Below, in pieces: positions 32,363 to 44,484 of a stretch of 64,000 nt of DNA. Each line of letters starts with the position of its first letter. Position 1 is the stretch's first letter. The position numbers and the translations under genes are program-made. The stretch is from NCBI GenBank assembly GCA_034769895.1, contig CM068372.1, forward strand, positions 381,753,910 through 381,817,909, given 5' to 3'. This DNA is from Magicicada septendecula. Taxonomy: Eukaryota > Arthropoda > Insecta > Hemiptera > Cicadidae. The notes beneath the pieces were generated by a model. That model ran no database searches, was not told the origin of the DNA, and worked only from the letters and a program-made list of their open reading frames with translations.

Positions 32363-32760
32363 CCCCCACACACACACACACACCTATATATATCTTTTTC
32401 GCTTGTGTTTAATCTCTTTGCATCTAGGACATGATTTTCGTGAACGCTGGTGAATCGCCGCTCCCCTCCCCCCATCATAATTGACTCGCGCGTAATCCTC
32501 TTGTTACTCAACTCTCTCACTCTCTATCTCTCTCTCTCGCCCCTCTCTCTCCTTCCCGCTCCATCTCACCGTCACGTTCTGCTCAATTATGCTTTTGTGA
32601 TGACCGACCTTCGACCAAACAACAAACACGCAATTGTATGTTTCCTTGACTTTATCCGATCGTGGCGTTCGCAGAGATGCTGGTTTTATTCCTGTGTAGA
32701 TCCGAGTGAAAGTTTCCTTGTAGGCTACGTATCTTGTAGTATGTAGTTAGAGAAAATATT
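31380..32760. repeat. CT-rich low-complexity block with microsatellites
   Basis: (CT)n at about 31938-31989 and 32321-32360, followed by a C-run and (CA)n (about 32361-32382). ORFs of 60-98 codons here read as Ser/Leu or Arg/Glu repeats. A short GC-rich trinucleotide stretch (CTGCTGCTGCGG) lies near 31820. No gene is supported. Confidence 0.8.
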
Positions 32761-32984
32761 TGTATAGAAGGCACCAGTCGCGTAACTGAGAAGGCGGTCG
32801 GGGGATGTTATTAAAAATTTCAGCGAAATCCCATAATCACCTACGTAGGCCTGAGTCAGTTACGTGTGTTAAAATACAGCTTATAAATAACTGTAGAAAT
32901 AGGTGAAAATATAATACTTGTAAATCAATAAAATAATAATGAAATAAATCTATTATTTCTAGTCCGGCTATTCTCTTGAGTTTT

Positions 32985-33360
32985 ACCAGTATAAAATTCT
33001 ATAATACAATGGCAGTACCAACACTGCTGTGTGGATGCGAGACCTGGACTATAAGGGAGCAGGACTGGTGCAAGTTACAGGCTGCAGAAACGAGCTATTA
33101 GAGATCGGTAAAGGGATATACGCGACTCGAGCATATAAGAAACGAGTATATTAGACAAGGACTTGATATAGTTTCCCTGAACGAACTCATTCAAATTGTA
33201 GAAATTGCTGGAAACAACGTCCAGAAAGAATGGACAATACCCGCTTTCCGAAGTTGGTTTGTTAGTATGAGCGGGTTGAAAGAAGATCTGTAGGCCAGTC
33301 ACAAGATTGCGGGAGTCATGAGATCGGAATAGGAGAAATCTTATCGATGAAATATAGGTT
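32985..33360 (+). pseudogene. RTE-type LINE fragment
   Basis: Reading gives FYNTMAVPTLLCGCETWTI, LQAAET, RSVKGYTRLEHIRNEYIRQ and SLNELIQIVE, with several stops. It is an old copy of the RT C-terminal region. Confidence 0.75.
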
Positions 33361-33365
33361 AATGA

Positions 33366-34020
33366 TGATGATAATGAAATAAATAACAATAATAATGAAA
33401 TAAAATAATAATAAAATAAAATATTATGTTTGTGCTTGATCTTGTCCTACATGCATGATGGTGCAAGTTCTCCAGAATCCGACGACTTGCTTGCTTTGCT
33501 CTCGGCAACGGTGGATTGGTTACCACCTGGAGTAGTTTTCCGTTCCTGACCTCCCACCCCATGCTGTACCGTTGAATAAACGTTTCTGGTAGCTTAGCAG
33601 TCTTTCAGCTAATCCAAGATTGTTAGTCCTGGAGGTCCTATGCTGTTGGCCAACCGCTGGCTCTTCCGCCTTTAGGGACAGTTTCCCATCCCAAGGGCAA
33701 ATCGGTGCCCTAACCCTTACCCGCTCATCCGCCCTCCTAGGAGGCCGTTGGCACTTGGTAGAGGGGGTCACCTTATACCGGACGACACTCGGTCACCAGA
33801 GCCTCGAGGTTGTCCTCGGTCGCCAGAGAAGGTGAGGTTGGCATTTGAGGAAGCGAGGTTCCCCCTTGACCCCCCAAGAAGAAGTCATTTTCCATTTGGA
33901 CTGACGAAAGGAGGGAGAGACATCGATCAAGGCTGAAGGAGATGTGGGAGGGGAGGAAGAGAGAGGGGAGAAGAAGGGAGGAACGAGTTGAACCAAACGT
34001 AGTCCACAGTGGATCATATA
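33366..34020. repeat. Interspersed repeat block
   Basis: The 33860-34020 part (AAGAAGAAGTCATTTTCC, GAGACATCGATCAAGG, GTAGTCCACAGTGGATCAT) matches 52575-52735 in the opposite orientation. Minus-strand 33520-33771 encodes KCQRPPRRADERVRV, CPWDGKLSLKAEE, resembling degraded frames at about 38761-39084 (CPWSGKQFLKADE). The family is not recognised; it could be the 3' part of a further LINE. Confidence 0.5.
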
Positions 34021-35490
34021 AAAAAAAATATTAATAACAAAGTAAAATAATAATTATTGTCTTAATAACGACAATCAGTGAACATTTGGTAAATAACGGA
34101 CATATTTACCGCATACTTCACGCCGCCCGGTTTACTCATAAACTTCTACCCGCAGAGAATTTAGAAATTGTATTTATAAAATTATATGTGATGAATTCTG
34201 AAGTCCTCATTTGTTACGAGGAAAACAGGGAATCCAACCTTCAAACTAATCTCATCCCATTCCCCGCAGTAACTCCCAGTTACACCACAAGACCTAGAGA
34301 TGATGACATTAATTTCGTACATTGCCCATATAGTGTCGATATGTTGGCACAACTGCTCTAAAATTGTATCTATACGGCGTTCCAAGTCGCACGACACCTG
34401 GAGGATTAGGAGACCCTTACACACATACACGCGCGCGCGCGCACAAACGCAGCTGGCCAGGCGGGTATTAATCTACTACTATTCTACTGGGGCGTCCACT
34501 ACCTAACTGCAACTCTTAAAATATGAATTTTTTAACAAACGAGCTTAGCATATTTGTAATCGTCTCCATAAAATTTTGAAGAAAGTAACACCAAACACGA
34601 CTGTGATATATTTAAGATGTAAAACTAAGTCTAATTTAATATTAATTTTGGTTTTAGAAGTTAGTATTTTGCAGTACTGTTGTTAAATTTCAATATGATA
34701 TTTATATTGTAAATAGTATAGTATATTGTAGTATAGTATATACTATAATATGATATAGTATGTAAATAGGAAATTGTAGGCCTACAAGTTATCATATCAA
34801 TAAATTTTTTTGTTTTAATTGTGATACATTTTTAAAATACAATTTTTTTTATGAATATTACCTACATACAAGACACCATTTGTTATTGTAGACAAAATTC
34901 AAATTTTCATATCACCGACGTAATTTTGCACCATGAATGTAAATTATAAATACATTTTTGTTTACAATCATCAAGATATCACCAACATACGCGTAGGTAT
35001 TACTTTATAATAAAATCTTCATTAAGTACTCAAATTCTGCGTTTGCTTTAGAAATCCCTAAAGTACTCATATTTATCGCAATTATGTGTTGTTTGGACTC
35101 AGTTTTCTCACAATTTCACGGAGATTACAAAAATTATAGTTTAATTTGGATTATAAGCTAACTTAAAAATTGTATATTTTTGAATTGGACCGTATACTTA
35201 TACCTGAACCGCCCGAGTCGTGTCTGGCTGGGCCGGGCCGGTTATGAGTGTGTGTGCGAGAGTAAGGGGCTTCTAATCCAGGTGCCATCCGGTTTGGAAC
35301 ATCCTATACTTAATAACCGAAACATACAAAAACCTTTCGTGGGTAGAAGTTATCAAAAATACATTCTTCTCAACTTACGACCCACTCGTACTACTACAGA
35401 ATATGACTGACTGTAGGTACCATATTATGTAAAATACATAAAGCTACACTTAAGTTAAGGCCGTGCGTGAACAGCTGAGACAGTATAGGC
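34021..35490. other. No recognised gene; one inverted repeat pair
   Basis: A segment at about 34370-34470 (minus) and about 35225-35310 (plus) shares TAAGGGNCT-CTAATCC-CAGGTG-TTGGAAC, so two copies of a small repeat lie inverted. A TAGTATA-rich stretch occupies about 34720-34765. No ORF over 91 codons is found and none is recognised. Confidence 0.5.
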
Positions 35491-35558
35491 CTACGTTTTT
35501 TATTGCCTTCATTGCGCCCTTTACAAGTGTGTTTTTTACACTAATGCTTGTGCTTACT

Positions 35559-35576
35559 GCCCCACGTTGGGCGCCA
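35559..35576 (-). other. tRNA-Lys-type primer-binding site
   Basis: The minus strand reads TGGCGCCCAACGTGGGGC, an exact match to the classic tRNA-Lys(1,2) primer-binding site, directly after a CA dinucleotide as expected at an LTR end. Confidence 0.75.
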
Positions 35577-37600
35577 TGTACAAGTGTGTGTTTTATAGTT
35601 GTTAATTAATTTAATTTAATTAAGTATTGAGTTGTAATTAAGAAATAACTAGCCCCAAGTTTGGGATGCCATGTGTATAAGTATCTTTTATAGTTGTTAA
35701 TTACTTATGCCCCAAGTTTGGGATGTCATAGATAACTATGGATATTTTATATATATCAATGCAAACTTGATATTAATGCAATCTCAGGCAAATAAGTTTT
35801 AATTTGTTTTATGGCGAATAGATTGGTTAATTAGTCTCACTCTATGGGCGTCATATGTAACTATGCCTGTTAATGCTTATATCACATTGGCTTAAATGTG
35901 TACTTGTAATAAGTGTGATGAGTACCATTAATTAATATTCAGATAACTTTGACTTTACTAAGAGTATTATTACGTTATCACTAATTTATTCCACACTCTG
36001 GGTGTCATTTGTAGCTACGTGTAATTACGTAGGTAATTGGTATTAACTAGGGTGATTATAAATGATTCGACTCGTACACCAAATTCTGCATTACGGGCAA
36101 TAATTTATTCAGACCTTCTGCAATGGTCATCAATTTCTGAAATTAATTATAACATTACTTCGCAATAACATATGATACATTACATTACTAATTCGTTCAG
36201 TACTTCTCTGATGATTCATCTCGTTATGATAACTTGATTCTAAGTAGTTAAATCATAACTTCTTTACATATTACAAAATTTCTCTCATTAATGGATTCAT
36301 TTTTCATATTTTTCGTTTCGCAATATATCATTCAGCTTTACTCTAAATGAATTTAAATATGCATTCTAACTAGATCAGAGGTGTGTTCTTTGTGAGGAAC
36401 AGGACAGTGGCTACTAAACATAATTGATACATAAATGTTTTACTTGAGGTAAGTATCCGCAACTACGGCGTGTGTCTACGTTGATTTCCTCTCTCCCTCG
36501 CTCCTCAGGATGGCTGATGACTTGGTGGACACTCTCATCGTCGTCCGAAATTTACACTATTCACTATCGCTGAGATTTTGCACTCCGGCGTCAACATTCT
36601 TTTAGTTCGCAGTCGTTTAGAATAAGTTAGTTAGTACGATCATTTGGATTTGAATTATTCATTTCACGACGTATTCGCGTATGATTGTAACTTCACAACT
36701 TTGTTCACAAGCACTGATTGTACTTTATTTAGTCGGCACAATTATTTCACTTATGAACCTTTCCATTACGATATTTGAAATAGTTAATCGACGTAACTAG
36801 TACGTTAATTCATCACACAATCGCGATATTTAGTTCTTATTTCCGAATTATCTTTCACGATTACGCACAATGTCCCTACTTAACTCACACCGTCAGAGTT
36901 TTGAGCGTCTTTACACAACTCGTTATTATACAAACTTTTAATTTGAACTACGTCCATTTTAAGTTCTACTTCATTACGTACATTACGATATTGCGATTCA
37001 CCATCAACATTTACGACTCGTTAGTATATTGAGATAATACAACGTCTGATTGAGATTAACCCAAAATTGCTATAGAGAAAACTCCATAACTAAGATTCTT
37101 ATCGTTACTACTAACTTCCTTTACTTTATTCGTTAGAATAAAACTTCCGATTTTGTACTGGCAAAATAACCAAACCCCCGACGAATATAATACTTAGACG
37201 AAATGCTGCAGCTCTCCTGCACAGTCCGTACTCTAGCTGGTAAACAAGTTCCCCGCTGTTTCACCATGCGTGGTCCTTTGTTCATGTAACGTCCGTGTGA
37301 GTTTTGCCATTGTGGACTCTTTACATCTGTGTGTCGTCGCTAAGCTCCCACACGTGGCTTGACAATACTCGCGTAGCCATCGTATTCGTATTCTTGGTAA
37401 TTGGCCCATTAAGACGTATTCCTTTGTTTTTCTGTTACTGCAGCGCGTTCCCATGCCATACTCTTACGCCGAACATCTGCTATAACCGAGGCATTGTCTT
37501 CTCTAGCTGTGCCCACTCCTTCGCTAATGCGTCGCACGTGTCGTTGTCCGAACGGCGGCTGGTTGACTCCAACGTACATCATTTCTGACAGCTGACACTT
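35577..37600 (-). mobile_element. LTR-like block of a reverse-strand retrotransposon
   Basis: Ends (minus strand) in ...TTGTACA next to the primer-binding site. It contains PBS-like motifs at 35652-35671, 35709-35728, 35835-35853 and 35989-36007, and GACGCCGGAGTGCA near 36590, similar to GATGCCGGAGTGCA near 47270. The upper boundary is uncertain; about 37600 is a guess. Little internal sequence remains below 35559, and no gag or pol is seen, so this is a solo or truncated LTR. Confidence 0.5.
35652..36007 (-). repeat. Array of PBS-like motifs within the LTR
   Basis: Four motifs (20, 20, 19 and 19 bp) resemble the true site: minus-strand forms include TGGCATCCCAAACTTGGGGC and TGACATCCCAAACTTGGGGC. 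Each is followed on the plus strand by a TGT...TATAGTTGTTAATT-like spacer, with spacings of 59-150 bp. They look like decayed tandem duplications. Confidence 0.7.
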
Positions 37601-38285
37601 GCTACTGTTCCTTCTACGCGATAAAAAATTCCTCTACAAAATTGCTTTATTATAAAATTACACACAAAAAATATTTTATTGCAAGAATCGTTCCTTTTAT
37701 GTTTTCAGTGGATTTCAGTGATTTGTACGTATAATTAGAAACGACTTCGGATAGTAATAAATGAATAATAACTTATCTATAAATATTGTTTTTTTTACAT
37801 TGTTTATTATTATCTATAGTGATAAAACTTTTTACAAGAATATTTTTTATTTTGTGAATTACATATATGTTCCGATAGTAATCCAGCTATCACCATCAGA
37901 TATAAATTAATAAATTAAAAATTTTTTTTAAATCAACTTTTCAAAGCTGTTTTATATGTAGACTAAATTTAATGTTTTTATATGTGTATATAAAATATGT
38001 TATATAATTTATTGTAAAATATAATGTATTTATTATGTCTTTAAAATTGTAATTTTGAAAATATTATAATATTTTGTATTCTTTTGGTATTAACAAATCT
38101 GAATTTATTTTGGTATTAATTTATTACTTGTTTTATGTTTAAATATTTCTAAATTTCCCATAAGGACATTTTGGACTTTTGTAAATATATTTTAATAAAC
38201 TGATATTATTTAAATTTGGAAATGTGTGTTTGTTTTTTATTGAGTGTGTAATGAAATTTGATTATATTATATATCATATTTGAAT
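37601..38285. other. No recognised gene
   Basis: Very AT-rich sequence with no sustained ORF. Confidence 0.6.
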
Positions 38286-38480
38286 GTATATCTGGTTTCA
38301 AATATGAATTAAGGTGTTGTATATATCTTTCTTTTAAACGTTATTTAGTTTGACCAAGATAAAATTTGTTACAGTCAGGGGATAAAATTTTATCTATGAA
38401 TGTATCGTTTACCTTATAATATGGTAATTTTCCACCACTTGTTAAATTAACATTAAGTTTATTTTCATAGACAAGTGTGT
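38286..38480 (-). pseudogene. Possible Penelope-like GIY-YIG remnant
   Basis: Minus strand reads KILSPDCNKFYLGQTK, a stop, then RLKERYIQHLN, aligning with KLICDDCDRFYIGQTS...KRFREH of the intact PLE. Only this segment is clear. The 63-codon ORF just upstream (38465-38656) is not recognisable. Confidence 0.5.
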
Positions 38481-38656
38481 AATTGTATGTTGTGTTTTCC
38501 TGTTACAGATGAGGTACGCGACGGCCAAACAATTTCTGTTTCTTTCTCCGTAGAGGTAAATGTTAGTTTAATGATGTCACTGTAATATATTAGAGAATTA
38601 CTGTTTACATGTTCGTGACAGACATTTGTTAATTCATGAAAAAACCCCGTATTCAC

Positions 38657-39664
38657 TTAAACGACTTCTTTAGTAAAACTGTGTTACGACAAGTTTAAAC
38701 TGCATGCTCTCCACTTGCTCGGTACTGTTCATCTGTCTACTACTCCTTCTGCTTCTGATGTCATCTAGCATTGTAACCTTTATTCTTCCACATCATCTCT
38801 TCCGTTTCATCTTTTCCTCTATGGTGGTTAGCTGCATACAGTTTATACGCAATACATGCTACGCGGAACATGACAAGTAGCAGTTCAGCAAGTAAACACG
38901 ACAAAGTTGTGACTGCTAAAGAGACTGCTAATTGAAATAACAAGATGGACAAGGATTTTGGTTCCCCTTGCCTTCCGCCATCTATGTCGTTGACCTTGAT
39001 AGTCTCATCAGCCTTCAGGAATTGTTTCCCGCTCCAAGGACAAGAGAGTACTGTACCTTCACCCTCCGTAGAGTCTGTTGGCACTTAATGGAAGGAGATC
39101 TCCTTATTCCAGCAGATACATTCCGGTCACTGCGTTTGTTAGCCGCTTGTTAAAGCAAACTTCGGTCAGGAGTACGTTCGGCCCCTTCCATACCTTTGTC
39201 GAACATTTTAAAACGTTTTTCTACTGAAACATTTTCAAACATGTTTACCACATGATTTGTCCGTTTACCTTCAGTTTTGTGTCAGATTTCTCTGTTTCAT
39301 TTAGAATGGAATGAAAATGTGTGCAGTAAAGTCTTAAAATCAAATAAAATAGTCAAGTAATTGTATTCAGAAAATAAAGTGTGTTTAATATAGTCATTAA
39401 ATAATTATAGTAACGTTAAGCTGACCGAAGCGTGTATAACCTTCAAAGTGTTTGCTGGTATTTTTGTGTGTAAAGTGTTAAGGTATTTCTTATTTTTGTG
39501 TTCAGTTCATTGATTTGGTAAAATGAATAGAATTAAATCTATTTTAAAAACAAATTTTTCTTCTCTCTCTATTAAACATAAATGCAAAATTAAGGAACTC
39601 CGTAGGCCGCTTCCCGTTTTAAATATTAAACAGAAATATTTAACTATCCTTTTATTTTAACTAT
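38657..39664. other. No recognised gene
   Basis: A 107-codon minus-strand ORF (38761-39084) resembles the degraded repeat frames at 33.5 kb (CPWSGKQFLKADE) and is treated as repeat-derived. The rest is AT-rich. Confidence 0.5.
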
Positions 39665-39858
39665 ATATATTTAGAATAATTCACGAATGGCATAAACACA
39701 ACTTAATATTAGGCCTACTAAAAGTTGTCAATAGTTATGTCTTCGTGTTGCGACCCACCCCGTGTGTTGTTTGGAATGGGATAAGTGCTCTTATCTTATA
39801 GTAGAAACATACAGACATTGAACCTCCAACTGTCAGAACCACGAGCCGCCACTGGCTA
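39665..39858 (+). repeat. Interspersed repeat (copy 2 of the Gypsy-flanking repeat)
   Basis: Aligns with 7363-7520: TTTAGAATAATTCACG, CCCGTGTGTTGT, GGAATGGGATAAG, CGAGCCGCCA. It carries an extra about 30 bp (GTTGTCAATAGTTATGTC region). It may approximate the pre-insertion sequence at 7363. Confidence 0.7.
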
Positions 39859-40008
39859 ATATGTACTGTATGTGTATGGAACTTTATTTTTGTCTTAAAA
39901 AAACATACTATTATCTGATAGAACATTATGTTCTACAATTTTCTGCTATGTTATGAGTTATATTTAAATTGCTGCAGCGTTTTCCACTGTTATCATTGTG
40001 AACTGTGT

Positions 40009-40015
40009 CCGCGCG

Positions 40016-40049
<34 letters not shown>
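40009..40049 (+). repeat. (CG)n(CA)n microsatellite
   Basis: A GC dinucleotide run passes directly into an AC run. Confidence 0.95.
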
Positions 40050-40189
40050 TGTTATTATGAGTTACGCGTTATAATTAACGACCAGTTTACACGATACTGC
40101 CATAAATTCGTCCGCCCTTATCCGGCACCACTCTCTGGTATAAACACTTCGCCTGTAATTATTCATTTTCAGTTTCATTTTTCATTCCC

Positions 40190-40660
40190 CCTCCTCCGCT
40201 ACTGCGGCCGCTAGCGTATGTGCGTATGCGTGTGCTTTTAGCGCGCGTACGCGACACGGCGTGTGAAATTTAAACGTTTTTTTTTCAAAATTAAAAAGTT
40301 AAACAGGCGCAAGAGCAGAAGCAGGAGCAGCGGTGGAGGGTTGAAGCGGCGGCGGTGGCGGTGAGTTGTACGTGTTGGGGTAGAGGCAGCAGGAGCAGGA
40401 GCAGAGTAGTAGGAGGTAGGAGGATTATATCCGAGTGAGAGACTACAATACTGACAGAGTGCGACGCGGATGATTAATGTACGTATACGGGGTACGGTAC
40501 GTGTGTAGCCGGCTACCGTCGGAGCCGCCGCGCCGCCATGACTAATGATGACGTCACCGGGTAATTACACAACACCGTGATGACCTCACCCGCCTCCGCA
40601 GCAAGATAGGACAGGTTGCCGAGCCAGCGCTGTGAAGGCGTTACCCCGGCCGTCCATCCA
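40190..40660. promoter_or_regulatory. CpG-rich block with CRE-like site
   Basis: GC-rich, CpG-dense DNA in an otherwise AT-rich window: GCGCGCGTACGCGAC near 40239, GGCGGCGGTGGCGG near 40350, GCCGCCGCGCCGCCATG near 40525, and TGACGTCA at 40549-40556. An AG-rich triplet stretch (GCAGGAGCAGG) lies at 40310-40430. It could be a host promoter or first exon, but no coding exon is visible. Confidence 0.35.
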
Positions 40661-40756
40661 TTTGTTAAGTTTCTGTTCATAATTTGCTACCATAATCGGT
40701 AGAATTACCTAGTATATGTGTTTATTAAATGAAACTACCTGTGCGTCTCGAAACCG

Positions 40757-40908
40757 TGACTATTATAAACTGACAGAATTATCACTGTTACACACCACTA
40801 TAGAAAAATTATTCCGATTAGCGCTTCCGATGAGTTGAGCGCTAATCGGAATAATTTTTCTATAGTGGTGTGCAACCGTGATCATTCTGTTTGTGATTAT
40901 AACAACTA
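40757..40908. repeat. Inverted repeat with 35-bp perfect stem
   Basis: 40791-40825 pairs perfectly with 40838-40872 around a 12-nt loop (TCCGATGAGTTG). Imperfect pairing continues outward to about 40757 and 40908. The right arm matches 19228-19310, next to a PLE-end-like motif, so the structure may be two element ends joined head to head. Confidence 0.85.
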
Positions 40909-42945
40909 ACACAACTTTCTTAATTAAACTTATTATAAACTGAGGGATTAATGACTATTTAAGATACAATAATAAAACAATCATTAATGTTATCTTTTAA
41001 TATTGTCCATTAGCTTCTGTGTCAAACGATTAGCTTTTGTGAGAAGCCTGGCTGAAATTACATAGGCCTACATAAAATATTAACCGTTGTACGAATACTG
41101 ATTGATACAAGCAACGTTACTTGCAAAAAAGCGATTGAATGAGGAGGACAGAGTAAATAATGAGGCGGTATTTTCGTACGAATTATAGGCCTACACATAT
41201 TATGCTCCAAGTGTGCACCTGGAAACGTGTAGATTTTTAAATACTTGTATTAATGTATCTTAAAATTTGATGCCATTTGTGGATTGAATTAGTAAAATGT
41301 ATGTTTCCAAATTAAACTCCAAATCGGTCTAAAAGGCTTTATCTGACAGACACCAGTAAGGGGCAGCATTATGAATAATGGTTATAATGGATTGCCGTTA
41401 TGAACATCTGTGCCATTGTTATTAAACTATCGATACTACATATAGCGCGATACAATGAATTTACCCTTAGTTAGTTTAACTGATAAATATAAATATTGTA
41501 ATGGACTTTAATTTCTATAATTGGTTAAATTACTTTGTGAATTGTACACATTACAATAACGCTAGGTGTTTGACTCGAAACCGTGGCTGACAATATGAGT
41601 TGGTGTTAAGCTCAAGGGTACCATTAAATTACTGCAAAACATGAAAGTTTAGTGACGACGATGCCTCGAAATATTAAACTTACATAATTTAAGTGTTTAT
41701 ATTAAAATGGATTGTAGTTTATTGTAATTACTAAATATTATAATTTCGTGTAATGACTTGCTAAATTTTATGTTTAAATTAAACTAGGCGTGTACGTGAA
41801 CTGTTTCTTTAAAGTATTGCGATTATTCAAGTTCCAGTTGTATACCTTAAAGATGCCATTACCATGTCTTTTTGTAGCGATTTACAAACTTGATTGCTTT
41901 AATTACTAACTCTACAGACAAGTATTGTAGCGTACTATAGTTTTACAATTGATGGGATTAGTAATCTGATGTAGTAACGTATTGCTTTAAATGAATGTGA
42001 ATTATGAGTCTCGAAGCCGTGGCCGTCGATATGAGTCGATGATAAAGAGTGCCATTAAAATCGTAAAAAACATGCAGCAATGGTTTTAATTTTGGGTGAT
42101 ATTTTAAATACTTTCCTTAAACTTATATTTATAGCACATTAGAAGTTGCTGTAATTGGTATAAGCAGGTTATTGTGTATGCAAATGAACAACTCAATGCG
42201 AGTTTCAAATAAACCTGTTCACAAAATCAACCGTAGGTGAGGGTCTCGACACCGAGTTAACACTAGTCGATGTTGCTAACATCAGTGCCAACGAAGTAGT
42301 TAAAATACTACGAAGCATGTAGGACTAGAGAAGAATGTTTAAATATGTCTTAATTAACTTATAGGTTTTGGGGGCATTAACATACAGCGTCGTAAAATTA
42401 CAAGTTTTTTTTGTCTAAAAAATATAATTTGAATGCTATCCCAATGAAAGTTCGTATACATGCTTAGTATATTCTGATCTTAGAAGAGAACACACAAAAA
42501 GAACACTTTTTCCAATATTTGGTCTCCATAAATGCTTGTATATTGTAACATTGTACATTGTACATTGTACATGCGTTAAATAACTTAATGCATTATCATG
42601 AACAATGTAGCCTATCTTTTCTCATTAATTTGTCATCATATTACCCTGAATTTTGTAATTTTTGTAGACAAGAACTATAGTAACAAACTGAATCAATCAG
42701 ATAGACTATTTGATAGCATGTTACATTATAAAATGAAAACATTTAATTAATGAAATAATATTTTTTAATATTTCTGTCTTATTATATTTTTTTAAATAAA
42801 TATGTGACTCAATAAGACATTTCTAAATGATTCAGATTGTTTTAACATGTATGAAAATGAATCACAAAAAATTTCATGTCATTAGGTTGAATAGCTTATG
42901 AGGAAAGGTACATTGAATTAATAAAAATGAAGTTTGCGGAAAACG
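40909..42945. other. No recognised gene; degenerate repeats
   Basis: AT-rich. A loose repeat unit with TCTCGAAACCGTGGC followed by GAGT, GCCATTAAA and AAAACATG occurs near 40745, 41572, 42007 and 42246, and again near 49292. A 7-bp tandem repeat (ACATTGT, about four copies) lies at about 42544-42572. Confidence 0.5.
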
Positions 42946-42949
42946 CCAA

Positions 42950-43870
42950 GAAACAAAAATGCTGCATAATTGTAACAGTTCTGTTTTCTGACCTGTTTTA
43001 TTATAATGTTAGTGCTCTCCTCCTCCATAATCAGCTTCTTTTTGTTTTTATTCATCATGTTTGCTCTTAGCTGCTCTTCTTTTAAGCCTTCTTTCTTGTT
43101 GGACACTGCTTTTAGCCCTGAAATCTGCCTGCTGAATCCTGGCTTTATAGAGCTTCTCCAGTGTGGTCACACACCAAGATCCAGGAACAATTCCCAACTT
43201 GTTTAGCACTTTACTCCTTGTAATACTGCCATCATTGAAACAAGCTACTGCATCTTTTACAGCTGTTTCAACAATAGATCTGGATGCAAAATGTTTCTTG
43301 TGGCATCTCTCCCAAATCATTGCATTCAACGCCTCATTTTTCCAACCAAACACTTTTTAAGAAGCTTTGAACTGGAAAGATCTTTATAAATGGGTTTTAT
43401 AGTTTCAATTATTGCTAATGTAAGTACATTTTTGTGTTTGTATTGTGTTTCCTCTAGCTGGCTCTTGTATTGACACCATGTATTTTCTCCTTTGGGACAC
43501 AAGAAAAGTTGCGGGTGATCATCGGATGAAGCTTTATGCAGAAAAGTGGCCCATACTGCTTTCTTCATGTTATCTAAATTAATAACATTATCCCTGATGG
43601 CTTTTCCATAATAATTGCAGAGAATCTATGTGTTTCTCAGTAAGACAACCTTTTCCCTATAAGTCCCTTTGCAATCATCAAGTTTTTCCCTTCATATCAG
43701 TTTTTAATTTTCTTAGCCTGCTATCCATTCTTTTCTGGATATATCCAGTTCACTCTAAATTTCTTATTTCTGTGTTCCCATATGGCTTCATTTCAGTGAC
43801 AGCTTTGTAGGCTCTGATAGCACCATCACAAATATACTTGATGTACCTTAAGGCGTGTTTTGATTCAGAA
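42950..43870 (-). pseudogene. Mutator-like transposase relic (C-terminal half)
   Basis: Read on the minus strand, fragments in order are YIQKRMDSRLRKLK, YYGKAIRDN, MKKAVWATFLHKASSDD, LFLCPKGENTWCQYK, KPIYKDLSSSKLLKKCL, then after a frameshift near 43345 EALNAMIWERCHKKHF, AVKDAVACFNDG and LNKLGIVPG, ending in a basic tail. This order matches the Mutator-like transposase domain proteins common in arthropods. Stops and frameshifts make it non-functional. Confidence 0.75.
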
Positions 43871-44484
43871 GCATAAAATATCAAGACCTATATAAGTGTG
43901 TGGTCCTCTCTGGCCCAGACATTTAAACGCGTAGTACTTTAAAATTTAAATGCCTCAAAGATAGTGTAAAACTTGGAATTTTACGAAAAAAATTTGCATG
44001 CATATTCTGTGAACTATAATTATTTATTTATTTTTATTACTAGTTACATCATTTTGTGTAACTTTTTAACTTTATGAGCTTAATTTATGCTCACTTGATT
44101 AGAAATTAGCTTAACGCGATTAGAAAAGGTCGAAATAGTATCGGTATTTATTTATCGGTTTTAATAAAAAGTGAACAAAACATCGGTAAGAAAAAGTGTA
44201 CTTTCCCAATAATCGTACCTGCACTGGTTTTCGATACTTCGCTGATATGAAAGTGGATGTCGAAGTGTAGTGAATATTGCTTGTGTTTTTTTTAAACTAT
44301 TAAAAGCCTGTCAATTGGTTGCTTTGTGCTATTAAAGTTGGTTGTTTTCGCTTATAATCGCATTTCGTTATCATGTAATTTTTATGAGGCCGTTTGTATT
44401 TATATTATTTGTTCAACCTGCGTGTGTAAGAGTGAAACATAGCGTCGTTATGTTAATAGGTAAACTCAAAGAACACGAGAAACC
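43871..44484. other. No recognised gene
   Basis: AT-rich sequence, no sustained ORF and no recognised repeat. Confidence 0.55.

Noticed and set aside
31436..32746. Ser/Leu-rich ORFs and a 67-codon ORF as possible host exons
   Set aside because: Low-complexity CT tracts explain most of them, and no splice-linked domain or similarity is visible.
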